Assembly (NCBI GenBank): GCA_014189435.1
Contig: CP050293.1
Location: 6,267,001 to 6,331,000, forward strand
Length of the DNA stretch: 64,000 nucleotides
Origin: Mesorhizobium loti
Lineage (GTDB): Bacteria; Pseudomonadota; Alphaproteobacteria; Rhizobiales; Rhizobiaceae
Direction: 5' to 3'
Positions 27,477-37,700 of the stretch are shown piece after piece. The notes under the pieces were generated by a model. It worked only from the letters and a program-made list of their open reading frames with translations. It did no database searches and had not been told where the DNA came from. Made by a program: the position numbers and the translations under genes. Position 1 is the first letter of the stretch. Each line of letters begins with the position of its first letter.

Positions 27477-28808
27477 ATGAATTCAGGCGGTTCCATCGTT
27501 GCGTTGTCGAGCGGCCGGCTTCCCGCCGGCGTCGCCGTCATCCGTATTTCCGGCCCGCAGACTCGATTCGTAATCGAAACGATTGCCGGTAGTATGGTTA
27601 AGGACCGCGTGGCGGTTTTGCGCAGGCTGCGGGCGCCCGACGGAACCGTGCTCGACAACGGCCTGGTTCTCTTCTTTCCCGGCCCCGCGAGCTTTACCGG
27701 CGAGGATGTCGCCGAGTTCCATGTTCATGGCGGACGCGCCGTGGCGGCTCGAATGCTGGAGACCATCGGTGGTTTTGACGGCGTCAGGCATGCTGAACCG
27801 GGCGAATTCACCCGCCGCGCCTTCCTTAACGGTAAAATCGACCTTGTGGAGACGGAGGCACTGGCTGACCTGGTCAATGCTGAGACCGAAGCGCAGCGGC
27901 GTTTTGCGATCCAGAATGCCGAAGGCGTCCAGAGTGAGCTTTATCTCGGCTGGCGTCGCCGATTGATCCATGCACGCGCGATGATCGAGGCCGAAATCGA
28001 TTTTGCTGATGAAGACGATGTCCCCGGTTCCGTTTCGGATACGGTCTGGTCTGATGTCAGGGCAATGATCGGCGAGATCGACCGGCACATCGCCGGATTT
28101 CGCGCCGCCGAGATCATCCGAGACGGCTTCGAGGTCGTCATCCTTGGCGCGCCCAATGCCGGTAAGTCGAGTCTGTTCAACGCCCTGGCGCGGCGGGATG
28201 CCGCTATTGTAACGGATGAACCTGGCACGACGAGGGACCTGCTTGAAGTGATACTTGATCTTCAGGGGTTGCGGGTCAGGCTGATCGATACGGCCGGGCT
28301 GCGCGATGCGCCGGGCAAGGTCGAGGCGATCGGCATCGAGAAGGCGAGGGCCAAGGCGCATGGCGCCGATCTCTTGCTGCTGCTGCTGGACGTCGCGAAC
28401 CCCGGGGATATCGGCTCGCTGCCGACCGAAGCGCCGACCTTGCGCGTCGGCACCAAGCTCGATCTGCTCGAGAGCCGTGCAGCAAGCGATGCGACGGGGG
28501 ACTATGATCTTGTCATCTCGGTGAAGGACGGGACCGGCGTGGAGGAACTGCTGGTGGAAATCGGCCGGCGCGCGGCGGAAGCGGCCGGCAGCGTCGGCGA
28601 TGTCCTGCCGTCGCGCCTTAGGCACGTCGAGTTGCTCGGCGAGGCCAACCGTCATCTGCTTCGGGCAACGGATGGCCAGACTGGCGGGCAGGAATTGCGC
28701 GCCGAGGAGTTGCGGCTGGCAGCCGATCGCCTCGGCCGTATCGTCGGCGCCATCGACGTCGAGGACATGCTGGACGTGATCTTTTCGCAGTTCTGCATCG
28801 GGAAATGA
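27477..28808 (+). CDS. mnmE: tRNA modification GTPase MnmE
   Basis: With MnmG it installs the cmnm5 group on the wobble uridine of certain tRNAs. The 443-residue product has an N-terminal formyl-THF-binding domain (SGGSIVALSSGRLPAGVAVI; RRAFLNGKIDLVEAEALADL-type motif near residue 118). The G domain has GAPNAGKSSLFNAL near 225 and DEPGTTRD near 245, and the C-terminus CIGK carries the essential Cys. The start is ATG 27477. The stop codon overlaps a parS-like site, and mnmG is delayed by a 432-base gap with a repeat. Confidence 0.96.
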   Translation: MNSGGSIVALSSGRLPAGVAVIRISGPQTRFVIETIAGSMVKDRVAVLRRLRAPDGTVLDNGLVLFFPGPASFTGEDVAEFHVHGGRAVAARMLETIGGFDGVRHAEPGEFTRRAFLNGKIDLVETEALADLVNAETEAQRRFAIQNAEGVQSELYLGWRRRLIHARAMIEAEIDFADEDDVPGSVSDTVWSDVRAMIGEIDRHIAGFRAAEIIRDGFEVVILGAPNAGKSSLFNALARRDAAIVTDEPGTTRDLLEVILDLQGLRVRLIDTAGLRDAPGKVEAIGIEKARAKAHGADLLLLLLDVANPGDIGSLPTEAPTLRVGTKLDLLESRAASDATGDYDLVISVKDGTGVEELLVEIGRRAAEAAGSVGDVLPSRLRHVELLGEANRHLLRATDGQTGGQELRAEELRLAADRLGRIVGAIDVEDMLDVIFSQFCIGK

Positions 28809-28820
28809 CTCACGTGAAAC
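28807..28820. other. parS-like site 1 of the mnmE-mnmG cluster
   Basis: GACTCACGTGAAAC, two mismatches from the palindrome GTTTCACGTGAAAC. It overlaps the stop codon of mnmE. The core TCACGTGA and the right half are intact. Confidence 0.55.
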
Positions 28821-28863
28821 AGTGCGGCGTATTGAGATCGGGAGCGTCGCCAACGTTGCCTAT

Positions 28864-28877
28864 GACTCACGTGAAAC
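28864..28877. other. parS-like site 2 of the mnmE-mnmG cluster
   Basis: GACTCACGTGAAAC, identical to the sites at 28807 and 29111, 57 bases from the first. The same two left-half substitutions recur at all three sites, pointing to duplication of one variant rather than independent decay. Confidence 0.55.
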
Positions 28878-28890
28878 ATAGTCACGAATG

Positions 28891-29076
28891 TCGGCGCCGC
28901 CCCTCATTGCCCTGCCGGGCATTTCTCCCCGTATAGGGACGGGGAGAAAGAAGCTGGCCACATCGCCGGCGCCTTCCTTGCGACGATGGAGATTGGCGAA
29001 AGCGACGATAACATCGCCCCTCTCCCCGTCACTATACGGGGAGAGGATGCCGGCAGGCAGGTGAGGGGCGGCGCAG
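28891..29076. repeat. Family B paired palindromic repeat, copy 4
   Basis: Arms GGCGCCGCCCCTCATTGCCC/CTCCCCGTATAGGGACGGGG and CTCCCCGTCACTATACGGGG/CCGGCAGGCAGGTGAGGGG. The spacer contains GCGACGATGGAGATTGGCGA, the core in reverse. It is inserted between parS-like sites, splitting the cluster. Confidence 0.8.
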
Positions 29077-29110
29077 ACCAGAGGTGATTGCCTCGGTCGG
29101 TGCCCCCGAT

Positions 29111-29124
29111 GACTCACGTGAAAC
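29111..29124. other. parS-like site 3 of the mnmE-mnmG cluster
   Basis: GACTCACGTGAAAC, the same variant as at 28807 and 28864, on the far side of the family B repeat. Confidence 0.55.
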
Positions 29125-29148
29125 ACGCGCGATGGCAGGTGCAAGGTT

Positions 29149-29162
29149 GTTTCACGTGAAAC
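29149..29162. other. parS: Perfect parS palindrome upstream of mnmG
   Basis: GTTTCACGTGAAAC, a perfect 14-base palindrome; with one flanking base each side it matches 15 of 16 positions of TGTTTCACGTGAAACA, the widely conserved ParB target. It lies 79 bases before mnmG and about 8 kb from the predicted origin. Confidence 0.85.
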
Positions 29163-29240
29163 GACTCGCGGAGTTTTCTTGACAGCACTGCCTTGCGGGG
29201 ACATGTGTCCCTCAATCTTTTGAGTCTGGGACGTTTGGAA

Positions 29241-31121
29241 ATGACCAATCACTATGATGTGGTTGTGGTGGGCGGCGGCCACGCGGGTTGCGAGGCGGCC
29301 AGCGCTGCCGCGCGCGCCGGTGCCAGGACGGCGCTGGTGACGCTGCGTTTCGACACGATCGGGGTGATGTCGTGCAATCCGGCGATCGGCGGGCTCGGCA
29401 AAGGCCATTTGGTGCGCGAGATCGATGCCATGGACGGCCTGATGGGGCGCGTGGCGGATGCGGCCGGCATTCAATTCCGTCTGCTCAACCGCCGCAAGGG
29501 CCCGGCGGTGCGCGGGCCGCGCACGCAGGCCGACAGAAAGCTCTATCGCCTTGCCATGCAAGAAGCGATTCGGCAGCAGAACGATCTTGACGTGGTCGAA
29601 GGCGAGGTTCTGGACTTCGAAATCGTCGATGGACAGATCGCGGCTGTTCTCCTGGCTGATGGCAGGCGCCTGGCTTGTGGCGCGGTCGTTCTGACGACCG
29701 GGACTTTCCTGCGCGGGCTCATTCATATTGGCGAGAAGAAGATTGTCGCCGGTCGCATGAACGAGCAGGCCAGCCTAGGCCTGTCGGCGACGATGGACCG
29801 CGCGGGCTTCAAGCTGGGACGGTTGAAGACCGGAACGCCGCCACGGCTCGATGGCCGGACCATCGACTGGGCGTCGCTGGAAAGTCAGGCCGCGGATGAG
29901 GATCCGGTGCCGTTCTCGCTGATGACCGACCGCATCGAGACGCCGCAGATCGAGTGCGGCATCACGCGCACGACCACGGCCACGCATGAACTGATCCGCG
30001 CCAATCTTGGCCGCTCGGCCATGTATTCCGGTTCGATCGAAGGGGTCGGGCCGCGCTATTGCCCGTCGATCGAGGACAAGATCGTCAAGTTCGGCGACAG
30101 GGACGGGCATCAGATTTTTCTCGAGCCCGAGGGGCTCGACGACGACACCGTCTATCCCAATGGCATTTCGACCTCGCTGCCGGAGGATGTGCAGCTCGAC
30201 ATCCTGAAAACCATCCCTGGGCTGGAGCGGGCCGTCATGCTGCAGCCTGGCTATGCCATTGAATATGATCATGTCGATCCGCGCGAGCTGCATCAGACGC
30301 TGGAGACGAAGCGGATCAGTGGGCTCTTCCTGGCCGGGCAGATCAACGGCACGACCGGCTATGAAGAGGCGGCCGGGCAAGGCCTGCTTGCCGGCCTGAA
30401 TGCGGCGCGGCGGGCTGCGGGCAGCGAGCAGATCGTGCTGAGCCGCACTGAAGCCTATATCGGCGTGATGGTCGACGATTTGACCAGCCGCGGCATCAGC
30501 GAACCCTACCGGATGTTCACCTCGCGGGCCGAATTTCGGCTGTCGCTGCGCGCCGACAATGCGGATGAGCGACTGACGCCTGTCGCTGCCAAGCTCGGTA
30601 TCGCTTCGGCGCAACGGATGCAGCGCTACGGCGACATGGTGCGGCAACTTGACGAGGCGCGGGACGTGGCGAAGTCGCTCACCCTGACGCCCAACGAGGC
30701 GGCGCGTCATGGGCTGGAGATCAACCGGGATGGCGTGCGCCGGTCCGGTTATGAATTGCTGTCCTATCCCGACGTCGATGTGGCCTGGCTGGCTCGTGTC
30801 GATTCGCGCTTCGCGGATATAGACGACAAGACGGCGGAGCGTCTCGAAACGGAAGCGAAATATTCGGTCTATCTCGACCGTCAGAAGACGGATGTAGCGC
30901 AGATCCGGCATGAAGAGAGCCGCTTGATCCCCGAGACGGTCGATTTCGCCGGCGTGCCTGGGCTGTCCAACGAATTGAAGCAGAAGATGCAGGCGCGGCG
31001 GCCGCGCTCCATCGCCGATGCCCAGCGCATGGAAGGCATGACGCCGGCGGCGCTGGCGATCATTGTCGCGCATGTCCGCCATGCGGAGAGCGCCCAGCGC
31101 CTACAAAAGGATGTTGCGTGA
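29241..31121 (+). CDS. mnmG: tRNA uridine-5-carboxymethylaminomethyl(34) synthesis enzyme MnmG
   Basis: FAD-dependent partner of MnmE in wobble uridine modification. The 626-residue protein starts with the dinucleotide-binding [14 protein letters not shown], followed by [21 protein letters not shown], the GidA signature [29 protein letters not shown], and the second signature [21 protein letters not shown] near residue 360. ATG 29241 gives the standard N-terminus; 16 upstream codons are open but not family-like. It overlaps rsmG by four bases. Confidence 0.97.
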   Translation: MTNHYDVVVVGGGHAGCEAASAAARAGARTALVTLRFDTIGVMSCNPAIGGLGKGHLVREIDAMDGLMGRVADAAGIQFRLLNRRKGPAVRGPRTQADRKLYRLAMQEAIRQQNDLDVVEGEVLDFEIVDGQIAAVLLADGRRLACGAVVLTTGTFLRGLIHIGEKKIVAGRMNEQASLGLSATMDRAGFKLGRLKTGTPPRLDGRTIDWASLESQAADEDPVPFSLMTDRIETPQIECGITRTTTATHELIRANLGRSAMYSGSIEGVGPRYCPSIEDKIVKFGDRDGHQIFLEPEGLDDDTVYPNGISTSLPEDVQLDILKTIPGLERAVMLQPGYAIEYDHVDPRELHQTLETKRISGLFLAGQINGTTGYEEAAGQGLLAGLNAARRAAGSEQIVLSRTEAYIGVMVDDLTSRGISEPYRMFTSRAEFRLSLRADNADERLTPVAAKLGIASAQRMQRYGDMVRQLDEARDVAKSLTLTPNEAARHGLEINRDGVRRSGYELLSYPDVDVAWLARVDSRFADIDDKTAERLETEAKYSVYLDRQKTDVAQIRHEESRLIPETVDFAGVPGLSNELKQKMQARRPRSIADAQRMEGMTPAALAIIVAHVRHAESAQRLQKDVA

Positions 31122-31750
31122 GTTCTATGTCCCTAGAGAGCCTGCAGGACGCGGCAGGCCCGGTTTCACGTGAAACATTCAATCGGCTGGTGGCATTCGA
31201 GCAGATGTTCCAGAAATGGAATCGCAGCATCAATCTCGTGGCGCAATCGACGTCGGGCGATGTCTGGCAGCGCCACATCCTGGACAGCGCGCAGCTCGCG
31301 CGCATAGAGTCTGCCGCGACACGCTGGGTGGATCTCGGCTCGGGCGGCGGATTTCCCGGCCTTGTCATGGCTTTCCTGCTGGCCGAGCGCGACGGCGCCA
31401 GCATCGATCTGGTTGAAAGCAATCGCAAAAAAGCGTCCTTCCTGCAGACCGTCGTCGGGCAGTTCAGCCTGCCGGCGCGGGTCGTGGCGCGCCGCATCGA
31501 TGATAGCCATGCGCTTGTTTCGACACCGCAAATCGTCACGGCGCGGGCTCTGGCCTCGCTTTCGACCTTGCTGGACCTGTCGGCGCCCTGGCTGATTTCA
31601 GGCGCGCGCGGCCTGTTCCACAAAGGCCGGGATTATCGCGCCGAAGTGCAAGAAAGCGTTCACCGATGGTCCTTCGATCTGGTAGAACATCCCAGTGTGA
31701 CCGACCCGCAAGGGGTCATCCTTGAACTGTCCAACCTGCGACCTGTCTGA
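31118..31750 (+). CDS. rsmG: 16S rRNA (guanine(527)-N(7))-methyltransferase RsmG
   Basis: SAM-dependent methyltransferase acting on G527 of 16S rRNA. The 210-residue product has [20 protein letters not shown] near residues 38-57 and the SAM site [16 protein letters not shown] near 69-84. The start is GTG 31118, overlapping the mnmG stop; ATG 31127 is an alternative. Residues 16-20 (VSRET) are encoded by a perfect parS palindrome, so the centromere site is embedded in the reading frame. Confidence 0.94.
   Translation: MSSMSLESLQDAAGPVSRETFNRLVAFEQMFQKWNRSINLVAQSTSGDVWQRHILDSAQLARIESAATRWVDLGSGGGFPGLVMAFLLAERDGASIDLVESNRKKASFLQTVVGQFSLPARVVARRIDDSHALVSTPQIVTARALASLSTLLDLSAPWLISGARGLFHKGRDYRAEVQESVHRWSFDLVEHPSVTDPQGVILELSNLRPV
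31163..31176. other. parS: Perfect parS palindrome inside rsmG
   Basis: GTTTCACGTGAAAC within codons 16-20 of rsmG (Val-Ser-Arg-Glu-Thr). It lies 0.6 kb before parA and about 10 kb from the predicted origin, the usual location of ParB-binding sites. Confidence 0.85.
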
Positions 31751-31783
31751 TCCGCGATTTGTCAGGCTATTTGGCGACCCAAA

Positions 31784-32605
31784 ATGAACTTCTGGCATAG
31801 ACCCATGATGAAGAATGGCCCCCGAATCATCACTGTAGCCAACCAGAAGGGCGGCGTCGGCAAGACCACCACCGCCATCAATCTGGCGACCGCGCTGGCC
31901 GCGATCGGCGAAAAGGTGCTGATCGTCGATCTCGATCCGCAAGGCAATGCCAGCACCGGTCTCGGCATCGACCGCAAGGACCGGACGGTCTCGTCCTATG
32001 ACGTTCTGACCGGCGAGCTGGAGCTGGAAGCCGCGGCCATTCCCACGGCCGTGCCTGGCCTGTCGATCGTGCCGTCGACGCTCGACCTGCTCGGCATCGA
32101 AATGGAGATCGCCTCCGCACCCGACCGTGTGCTCAAGCTGCGCAACGCGCTTCGCGCCGCGACCGAGCGCGGGGCGCCCTTCGGCTATGTGCTGATCGAT
32201 TGCCCGCCGTCGCTCAACCTTTTGACCTTGAATTCAATGGCCGCGGCCGATTCCGTTCTTGTGCCGCTGCAATGCGAGTTCTTCGCCCTCGAAGGTCTCA
32301 GCCAATTGCTGGAAACCGTCGAGCAGGTGCGCCGTTCGATCAATCCGGACCTCACCATCCAGGGCATCGTGCTGACCATGTATGACGGCCGCAACAATCT
32401 GGCCAACCAGGTGGTGCAGGATGTGCGCGCGCATATGGGCGACAAGGTCTACGAGACCATCATTCCGCGCAATGTGCGGGTGTCCGAGGCGCCGTCCTAC
32501 GGCAAGCCGGCGATCCTCTACGACCTCAAATGCTCGGGCAGCCAGGCCTATCTGCAACTGGCGTCGGAAGTGATCCGCCGCGAGCGCAAGTTGCGCGCCG
32601 CTTGA
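31784..32605 (+). CDS. parA: Chromosome partitioning ATPase ParA
   Basis: Walker-type ATPase that moves ParB-parS complexes. The 273-residue product has the deviant Walker A KGGVGKTT (residues 22-29), LIVDLDPQGNAST near 46-58 and VLIDCPPSLNLLT near 136-148. There are three candidate starts: ATG 31784, 31805 and 31808; the later two give a length closer to shorter relatives. It lies 33 bases after rsmG and 69 bases before parB, the canonical gidB-parA-parB order. Confidence 0.96.
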   Translation: MNFWHRPMMKNGPRIITVANQKGGVGKTTTAINLATALAAIGEKVLIVDLDPQGNASTGLGIDRKDRTVSSYDVLTGELELEAAAIPTAVPGLSIVPSTLDLLGIEMEIASAPDRVLKLRNALRAATERGAPFGYVLIDCPPSLNLLTLNSMAAADSVLVPLQCEFFALEGLSQLLETVEQVRRSINPDLTIQGIVLTMYDGRNNLANQVVQDVRAHMGDKVYETIIPRNVRVSEAPSYGKPAILYDLKCSGSQAYLQLASEVIRRERKLRAA

Positions 32606-32674
32606 TTAGGCCGGATGCATAGTTAAGAGCCGATTCGATACCGAAACGATTTGGAATAGCCAACTGGAATAAAG

Positions 32675-33565
32675 ATGAGCGAAGACCTTTCGAGAAAGAG
32701 ACTGGGGCGTGGGCTGGCGGCGCTGATCGGCGAGATTGATCGCCCAGTAGCGCCTGAAAAGCCTGGGATGAGCGCTGACGGCAAGGTGCCGATCGAGTTC
32801 CTGACCCCCAACCCGAAGAATCCGCGCCGCCATTTCGGTGATGCCGAGCTGACGGATCTCGCCCAGTCGATCCGCGAACACGGCGTCGTCCAGCCGGTGG
32901 TGGCACGGCCGTCGCCGATACAGGCCGGCCGCTACGAGATCATCGCCGGCGAGCGTCGCTGGCGTGCGGCGCAGCGCGCCGGGCTGACCGAGATCCCGGT
33001 CATCATCCGCGAGGTCAACGACCGCACCGCGCTCGAACTGGCGATCATCGAGAACGTCCAGCGCACCGACCTCAATGCGGTCGAGGAAGCGCTTGGCTAC
33101 CAGCAGCTGATCGATGAGCACGGCTACACCCAGGCCGATCTCGGCAATGTCATCGGCAAGAGCCGCAGCCATGTCGCCAACACGCTGCGCCTGCTGAAGC
33201 TGCCGGATGTGATCCGCGACATGCTGGTCGACGGTGCACTGTCGGCGGGCCACGCCCGCACGCTGGTGACGGCGGAGGATCCGGCCGGCCTTGCCAAGCG
33301 CATCGTCGAAGAGGGACTTTCGGTGCGCCAAGCCGAAGCGCTGGCGCAGATGCCGGCCGGCAACGGCAGCGCGAAGGAAGCCAAGTCTGCGGCAAGCCCG
33401 GAGCAAAAGGACGCCGACACGCTGGCGCTGGAAAAGCTGTTGACGGATACGATCGGCATGATTGTTTCGGTGGATCACAAGGGCAAGGGCGGCACTTTGC
33501 GGGTGTCCTATCGCTCGCTGGAGCAGCTTGATGAGCTGTGCCGCAGGCTGAAACAGGAACGGTAG
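32675..33565 (+). CDS. parB: Chromosome partitioning protein ParB
   Basis: CTP-dependent clamp that loads at parS and spreads. The 296-residue product begins SRKRLGRGLAALIGEID, has the ParB CTP-binding segments LTPNPKNPRRHF and the GERRWRAAQRAG motif near residue 90, ENVQRTDLN, and an HTH with YTQADLGNVIGKSRSHVANT near 150. The C-terminal dimerisation domain ends SLEQLDELCRRLKQ. Its likely targets are the parS sites upstream. A terminator follows 68 bases after the stop. Confidence 0.96.
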   Translation: MSEDLSRKRLGRGLAALIGEIDRPVAPEKPGMSADGKVPIEFLTPNPKNPRRHFGDAELTDLAQSIREHGVVQPVVARPSPIQAGRYEIIAGERRWRAAQRAGLTEIPVIIREVNDRTALELAIIENVQRTDLNAVEEALGYQQLIDEHGYTQADLGNVIGKSRSHVANTLRLLKLPDVIRDMLVDGALSAGHARTLVTAEDPAGLAKRIVEEGLSVRQAEALAQMPAGNGSAKEAKSAASPEQKDADTLALEKLLTDTIGMIVSVDHKGKGGTLRVSYRSLEQLDELCRRLKQER

Positions 33566-33633
33566 TTAGCCGGCGAATTATCTTCTGGCTAAGGTCCGGT
33601 TGAGTTGGCCGGCAGTGGTTTGAGAGGCATAAA

Positions 33634-33660
33634 GGGCTGGCGGTTGCCGGCCCTTCTCTT
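33634..33660 (+). terminator. Terminator of the parAB transcript
   Basis: GGGCTGGC (33634-33641) pairs with GCCGGCCC (33646-33653, one G-T pair) around GGTT and is followed by the pyrimidine tract TTCTCTT. Confidence 0.75.
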
Positions 33661-33689
33661 TGCGGCGCCTGTATTTGGTGAAGGCGGCG

Positions 33690-33885
33690 AAGCTGCCAAT
33701 CTCCCCCTCGTGGGGGAGATGCCCGGTAGGGCAGAGGGGGGGCGCGAAGGAACGCCAGCCTTGGTCGCCCTCTGGATAGCTGACAAAATTATCAGGTGGC
33801 GCATTTTAACCAATTGGGACGTCGGCGGGACAGCGCCCCCCTCTGGCTTGCCAGCCATCTCCCCCCACGAGGGGGGAGATTGGCC
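33690..33885. repeat. Family C paired palindromic repeat, copy 2
   Basis: Arms CCAATCTCCCCCTCGTGGGG.. with CCGGTAGGGCAGAGGGGGGCG, and GCGGGACAGCGCCCCCCTCT.. with CTCCCCCCACGAGGGGGGAG. The spacer of about 70 bp is less GC-rich than the arms. It fills most of the 326-base gap between the convergent parB and holA genes. Confidence 0.78.
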
Positions 33886-33891
33886 ATTCTC

Positions 33892-34935
33892 CTACCTCTG
33901 CGCCAGCCTGCTGCTCTCCACCGCAATCCCCAGCAGTGCCTGTCTTGCCAGCGCGACAGCAAGATCCGGCCTTCGCCGTGTCTGCAGCACCGCCGTCTGC
34001 AGCCGCGTCAGCGCGCGGCTGAGCGCCTCGGTGCTCCAGCGCTCCAGCGCTTTCTCGACCAGCTTGCGGCGCGAGAAAAACACCGGTGGCCGTGCGGCGG
34101 CGACGACCGAGGCGGCGTTGCGATTGCCTGAAACCATCTGGCCGCGCATGACCTGGATCTGCTGCAATTGCCGCATCGCCGAGGACAGCACCAGAAAGGG
34201 CTGGCCGCCGGACTGGCAATGCCGGCTGAAGGCGGTGTCGAAGTCGCCGATCTTGCCTTCGAGAAGCGCGTCGACCGCGTCATCGAAAGAGGCGCCGGAC
34301 ACGTCGCCCGACATCGCCTTGACCTCCTCCAGCCCGATCTCGGTCTGGCCATGGGCGTAGAGCACGAGCTTCTCGATTTCGCCGCGCGAGGCCAGCCGGT
34401 CGCCGCCGAGATTGCGGCGCAGCGCCTGCCTCGCTTCCATGGTCATCGACATGCCGGCCTTGCTCAGTTCGTGGTCGATAACGGCGTCGATGTCGCGGGC
34501 TTCATCGGCGTAGCACGGCAGCGCCATGGCAGTGTCCGCCGCCTCGACGATGGCGCGCAGGCCGACTCCCTTCTTGAGGTCGCCGGCCTCGATGAGAATG
34601 ATCGCGTCTCGCGCGGGCTCCGCTGTCAGCGCCTTGACATCGTCTGCCAGCGCCTTCTGGCCGCTGGCATTGCGCACCCAAAGCAGGCGCCGGTCGGAAA
34701 ACATCGGCACGGTGCGAGCCTCGTCGAGCAGCCGGCCCTCATCGCGGTCGACCTCCGACCCTTCCAGCCTGACCACCGAGAAGGGATCGTCGAGCGGCAG
34801 GCCGGTCTTGCCGGCAAAGGCCTTCGCCCGCTCGGAGACGAGGCCGCGATCGGGGCCGTAAAGCAGGACGATGGAGATGCGCTGGTCCGGCCGCGCCAAC
34901 CACCCATCGACCTCGTATGCTTTCTTCTGTGCCAT
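33892..34935 (-). CDS. holA: DNA polymerase III subunit delta
   Basis: Clamp-loader subunit that opens the beta sliding clamp. The 347-residue product has the N-terminal AAA-like domain (ISIVLLYGPDRGLVSERAKAF near residues 19-39), AIILIEAGDLKKGVGLRAIVE near 112-132, the central helical RQALRRNLGGDRLASRGEIEKLVLY and the C-terminal collar domain. The length matches the family. ATG 34935 is preceded by an uncluttered leader. It is convergent with parAB. Confidence 0.93.
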   Translation of the reverse strand: MAQKKAYEVDGWLARPDQRISIVLLYGPDRGLVSERAKAFAGKTGLPLDDPFSVVRLEGSEVDRDEGRLLDEARTVPMFSDRRLLWVRNASGQKALADDVKALTAEPARDAIILIEAGDLKKGVGLRAIVEAADTAMALPCYADEARDIDAVIDHELSKAGMSMTMEARQALRRNLGGDRLASRGEIEKLVLYAHGQTEIGLEEVKAMSGDVSGASFDDAVDALLEGKIGDFDTAFSRHCQSGGQPFLVLSSAMRQLQQIQVMRGQMVSGNRNAASVVAAARPPVFFSRRKLVEKALERWSTEALSRALTRLQTAVLQTRRRPDLAVALARQALLGIAVESSRLAQR

Positions 34936-34953
34936 GAGGGGTGGTTAGCATGA

Positions 34954-36666
<1,713 letters not shown>

Positions 36667-36669
36667 GCC

Positions 36670-37683
36670 ATGCCGAGACGGACCATGATCGAGGCCATTC
36701 GTGATGCCATGGATGTGTCGATGGCGCGCGACAGCAAAGTCGTCGTGTTCGGCGAGGATGTCGGCTTCTTCGGCGGCGTATTCCGCTGCACGCAAGGCTT
36801 GCAGGCCAAATACGGCAAGAGCCGCTGCTTCGACGCGCCGATCAATGAATCCGGCATTGTCGGCTCGGCCATCGGCATGGCCGCCTATGGCCTGAAGCCG
36901 TGCGTGGAAATTCAGTTTGCCGACTACATGTATCCGGCCTACGACCAGCTGACCCAGGAAGCAGCTAGACTGCGTTATCGCTCCAACGGCGATTTCACCT
37001 GCCCGATCGTGGTGCGGATGCCGACCGGCGGCGGCATCTTCGGCGGCCAGACGCACAGCCAGAGCCCGGAAGCGCTGTTCACGCATGTGTCCGGCCTGAA
37101 GACGGTGGTGCCATCCAACCCGCATGACGCCAAGGGGCTGCTGATCGCGGCCATCGAGGATCCGGATCCGGTGATCTTCCTCGAACCGAAGCGGCTCTAC
37201 AACGGCCCCTTCGACGGCCATCACGACCGGCCGGTGACGCCATGGTCGAAACATGAGCTGGGCGAGGTCGCCGACGGCCACTACACCGTGCCGCTCGGCA
37301 AGGCGGCGATCCGCAGGGCCGGTTCCGCCCTCACAGTGCTCGCCTACGGCACCATGGTTTATGTCGCGCAGGCCGCGGTCGAGGAAACCGGCATCGATGC
37401 CGAGATCATCGATCTGAGAACCCTGCTGCCGCTCGACCTCGATACGATCGTCGCCTCGGTCAGGAAGACTGGGCGCTGCGTCATCGTGCACGAGGCGACG
37501 CTGACGTCGGGCTTCGGCGCCGAGCTGTCGGCCCTGGTGCAGGAAAACTGCTTCTATCATCTGGAGGCGCCGGTGGCGCGCGTCGCCGGCTGGGACACGC
37601 CCTATCCACATGCGCAGGAATGGGACTATTTCCCCGGCCCCGCCCGGGTCGGCCGCGCTCTCATCGAAACATTGGAAGCTTAA
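36670..37683 (+). CDS. bkdA2: Branched-chain 2-oxoacid dehydrogenase E1, beta subunit
   Basis: Partner of BkdA1 completing the E1 active site. The 337-residue product has MIEAIRDAMDVSMARDSKVV, GEDVGFFGGVFRCTQGL near residues 28-44, EIQFADYMYPAYDQL near 78-92 and the C-terminal transketolase domain (VIVHEATLTSGFGAELSAL). Three bases separate it from the bkdA1 stop. It belongs to the Bkd rather than the PdhB type by the FRCTQGLQ segment. Confidence 0.95.
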   Translation: MPRRTMIEAIRDAMDVSMARDSKVVVFGEDVGFFGGVFRCTQGLQAKYGKSRCFDAPINESGIVGSAIGMAAYGLKPCVEIQFADYMYPAYDQLTQEAARLRYRSNGDFTCPIVVRMPTGGGIFGGQTHSQSPEALFTHVSGLKTVVPSNPHDAKGLLIAAIEDPDPVIFLEPKRLYNGPFDGHHDRPVTPWSKHELGEVADGHYTVPLGKAAIRRAGSALTVLAYGTMVYVAQAAVEETGIDAEIIDLRTLLPLDLDTIVASVRKTGRCVIVHEATLTSGFGAELSALVQENCFYHLEAPVARVAGWDTPYPHAQEWDYFPGPARVGRALIETLEA

Positions 37684-37700
37684 AGTGGGGGAGGCCTGAG

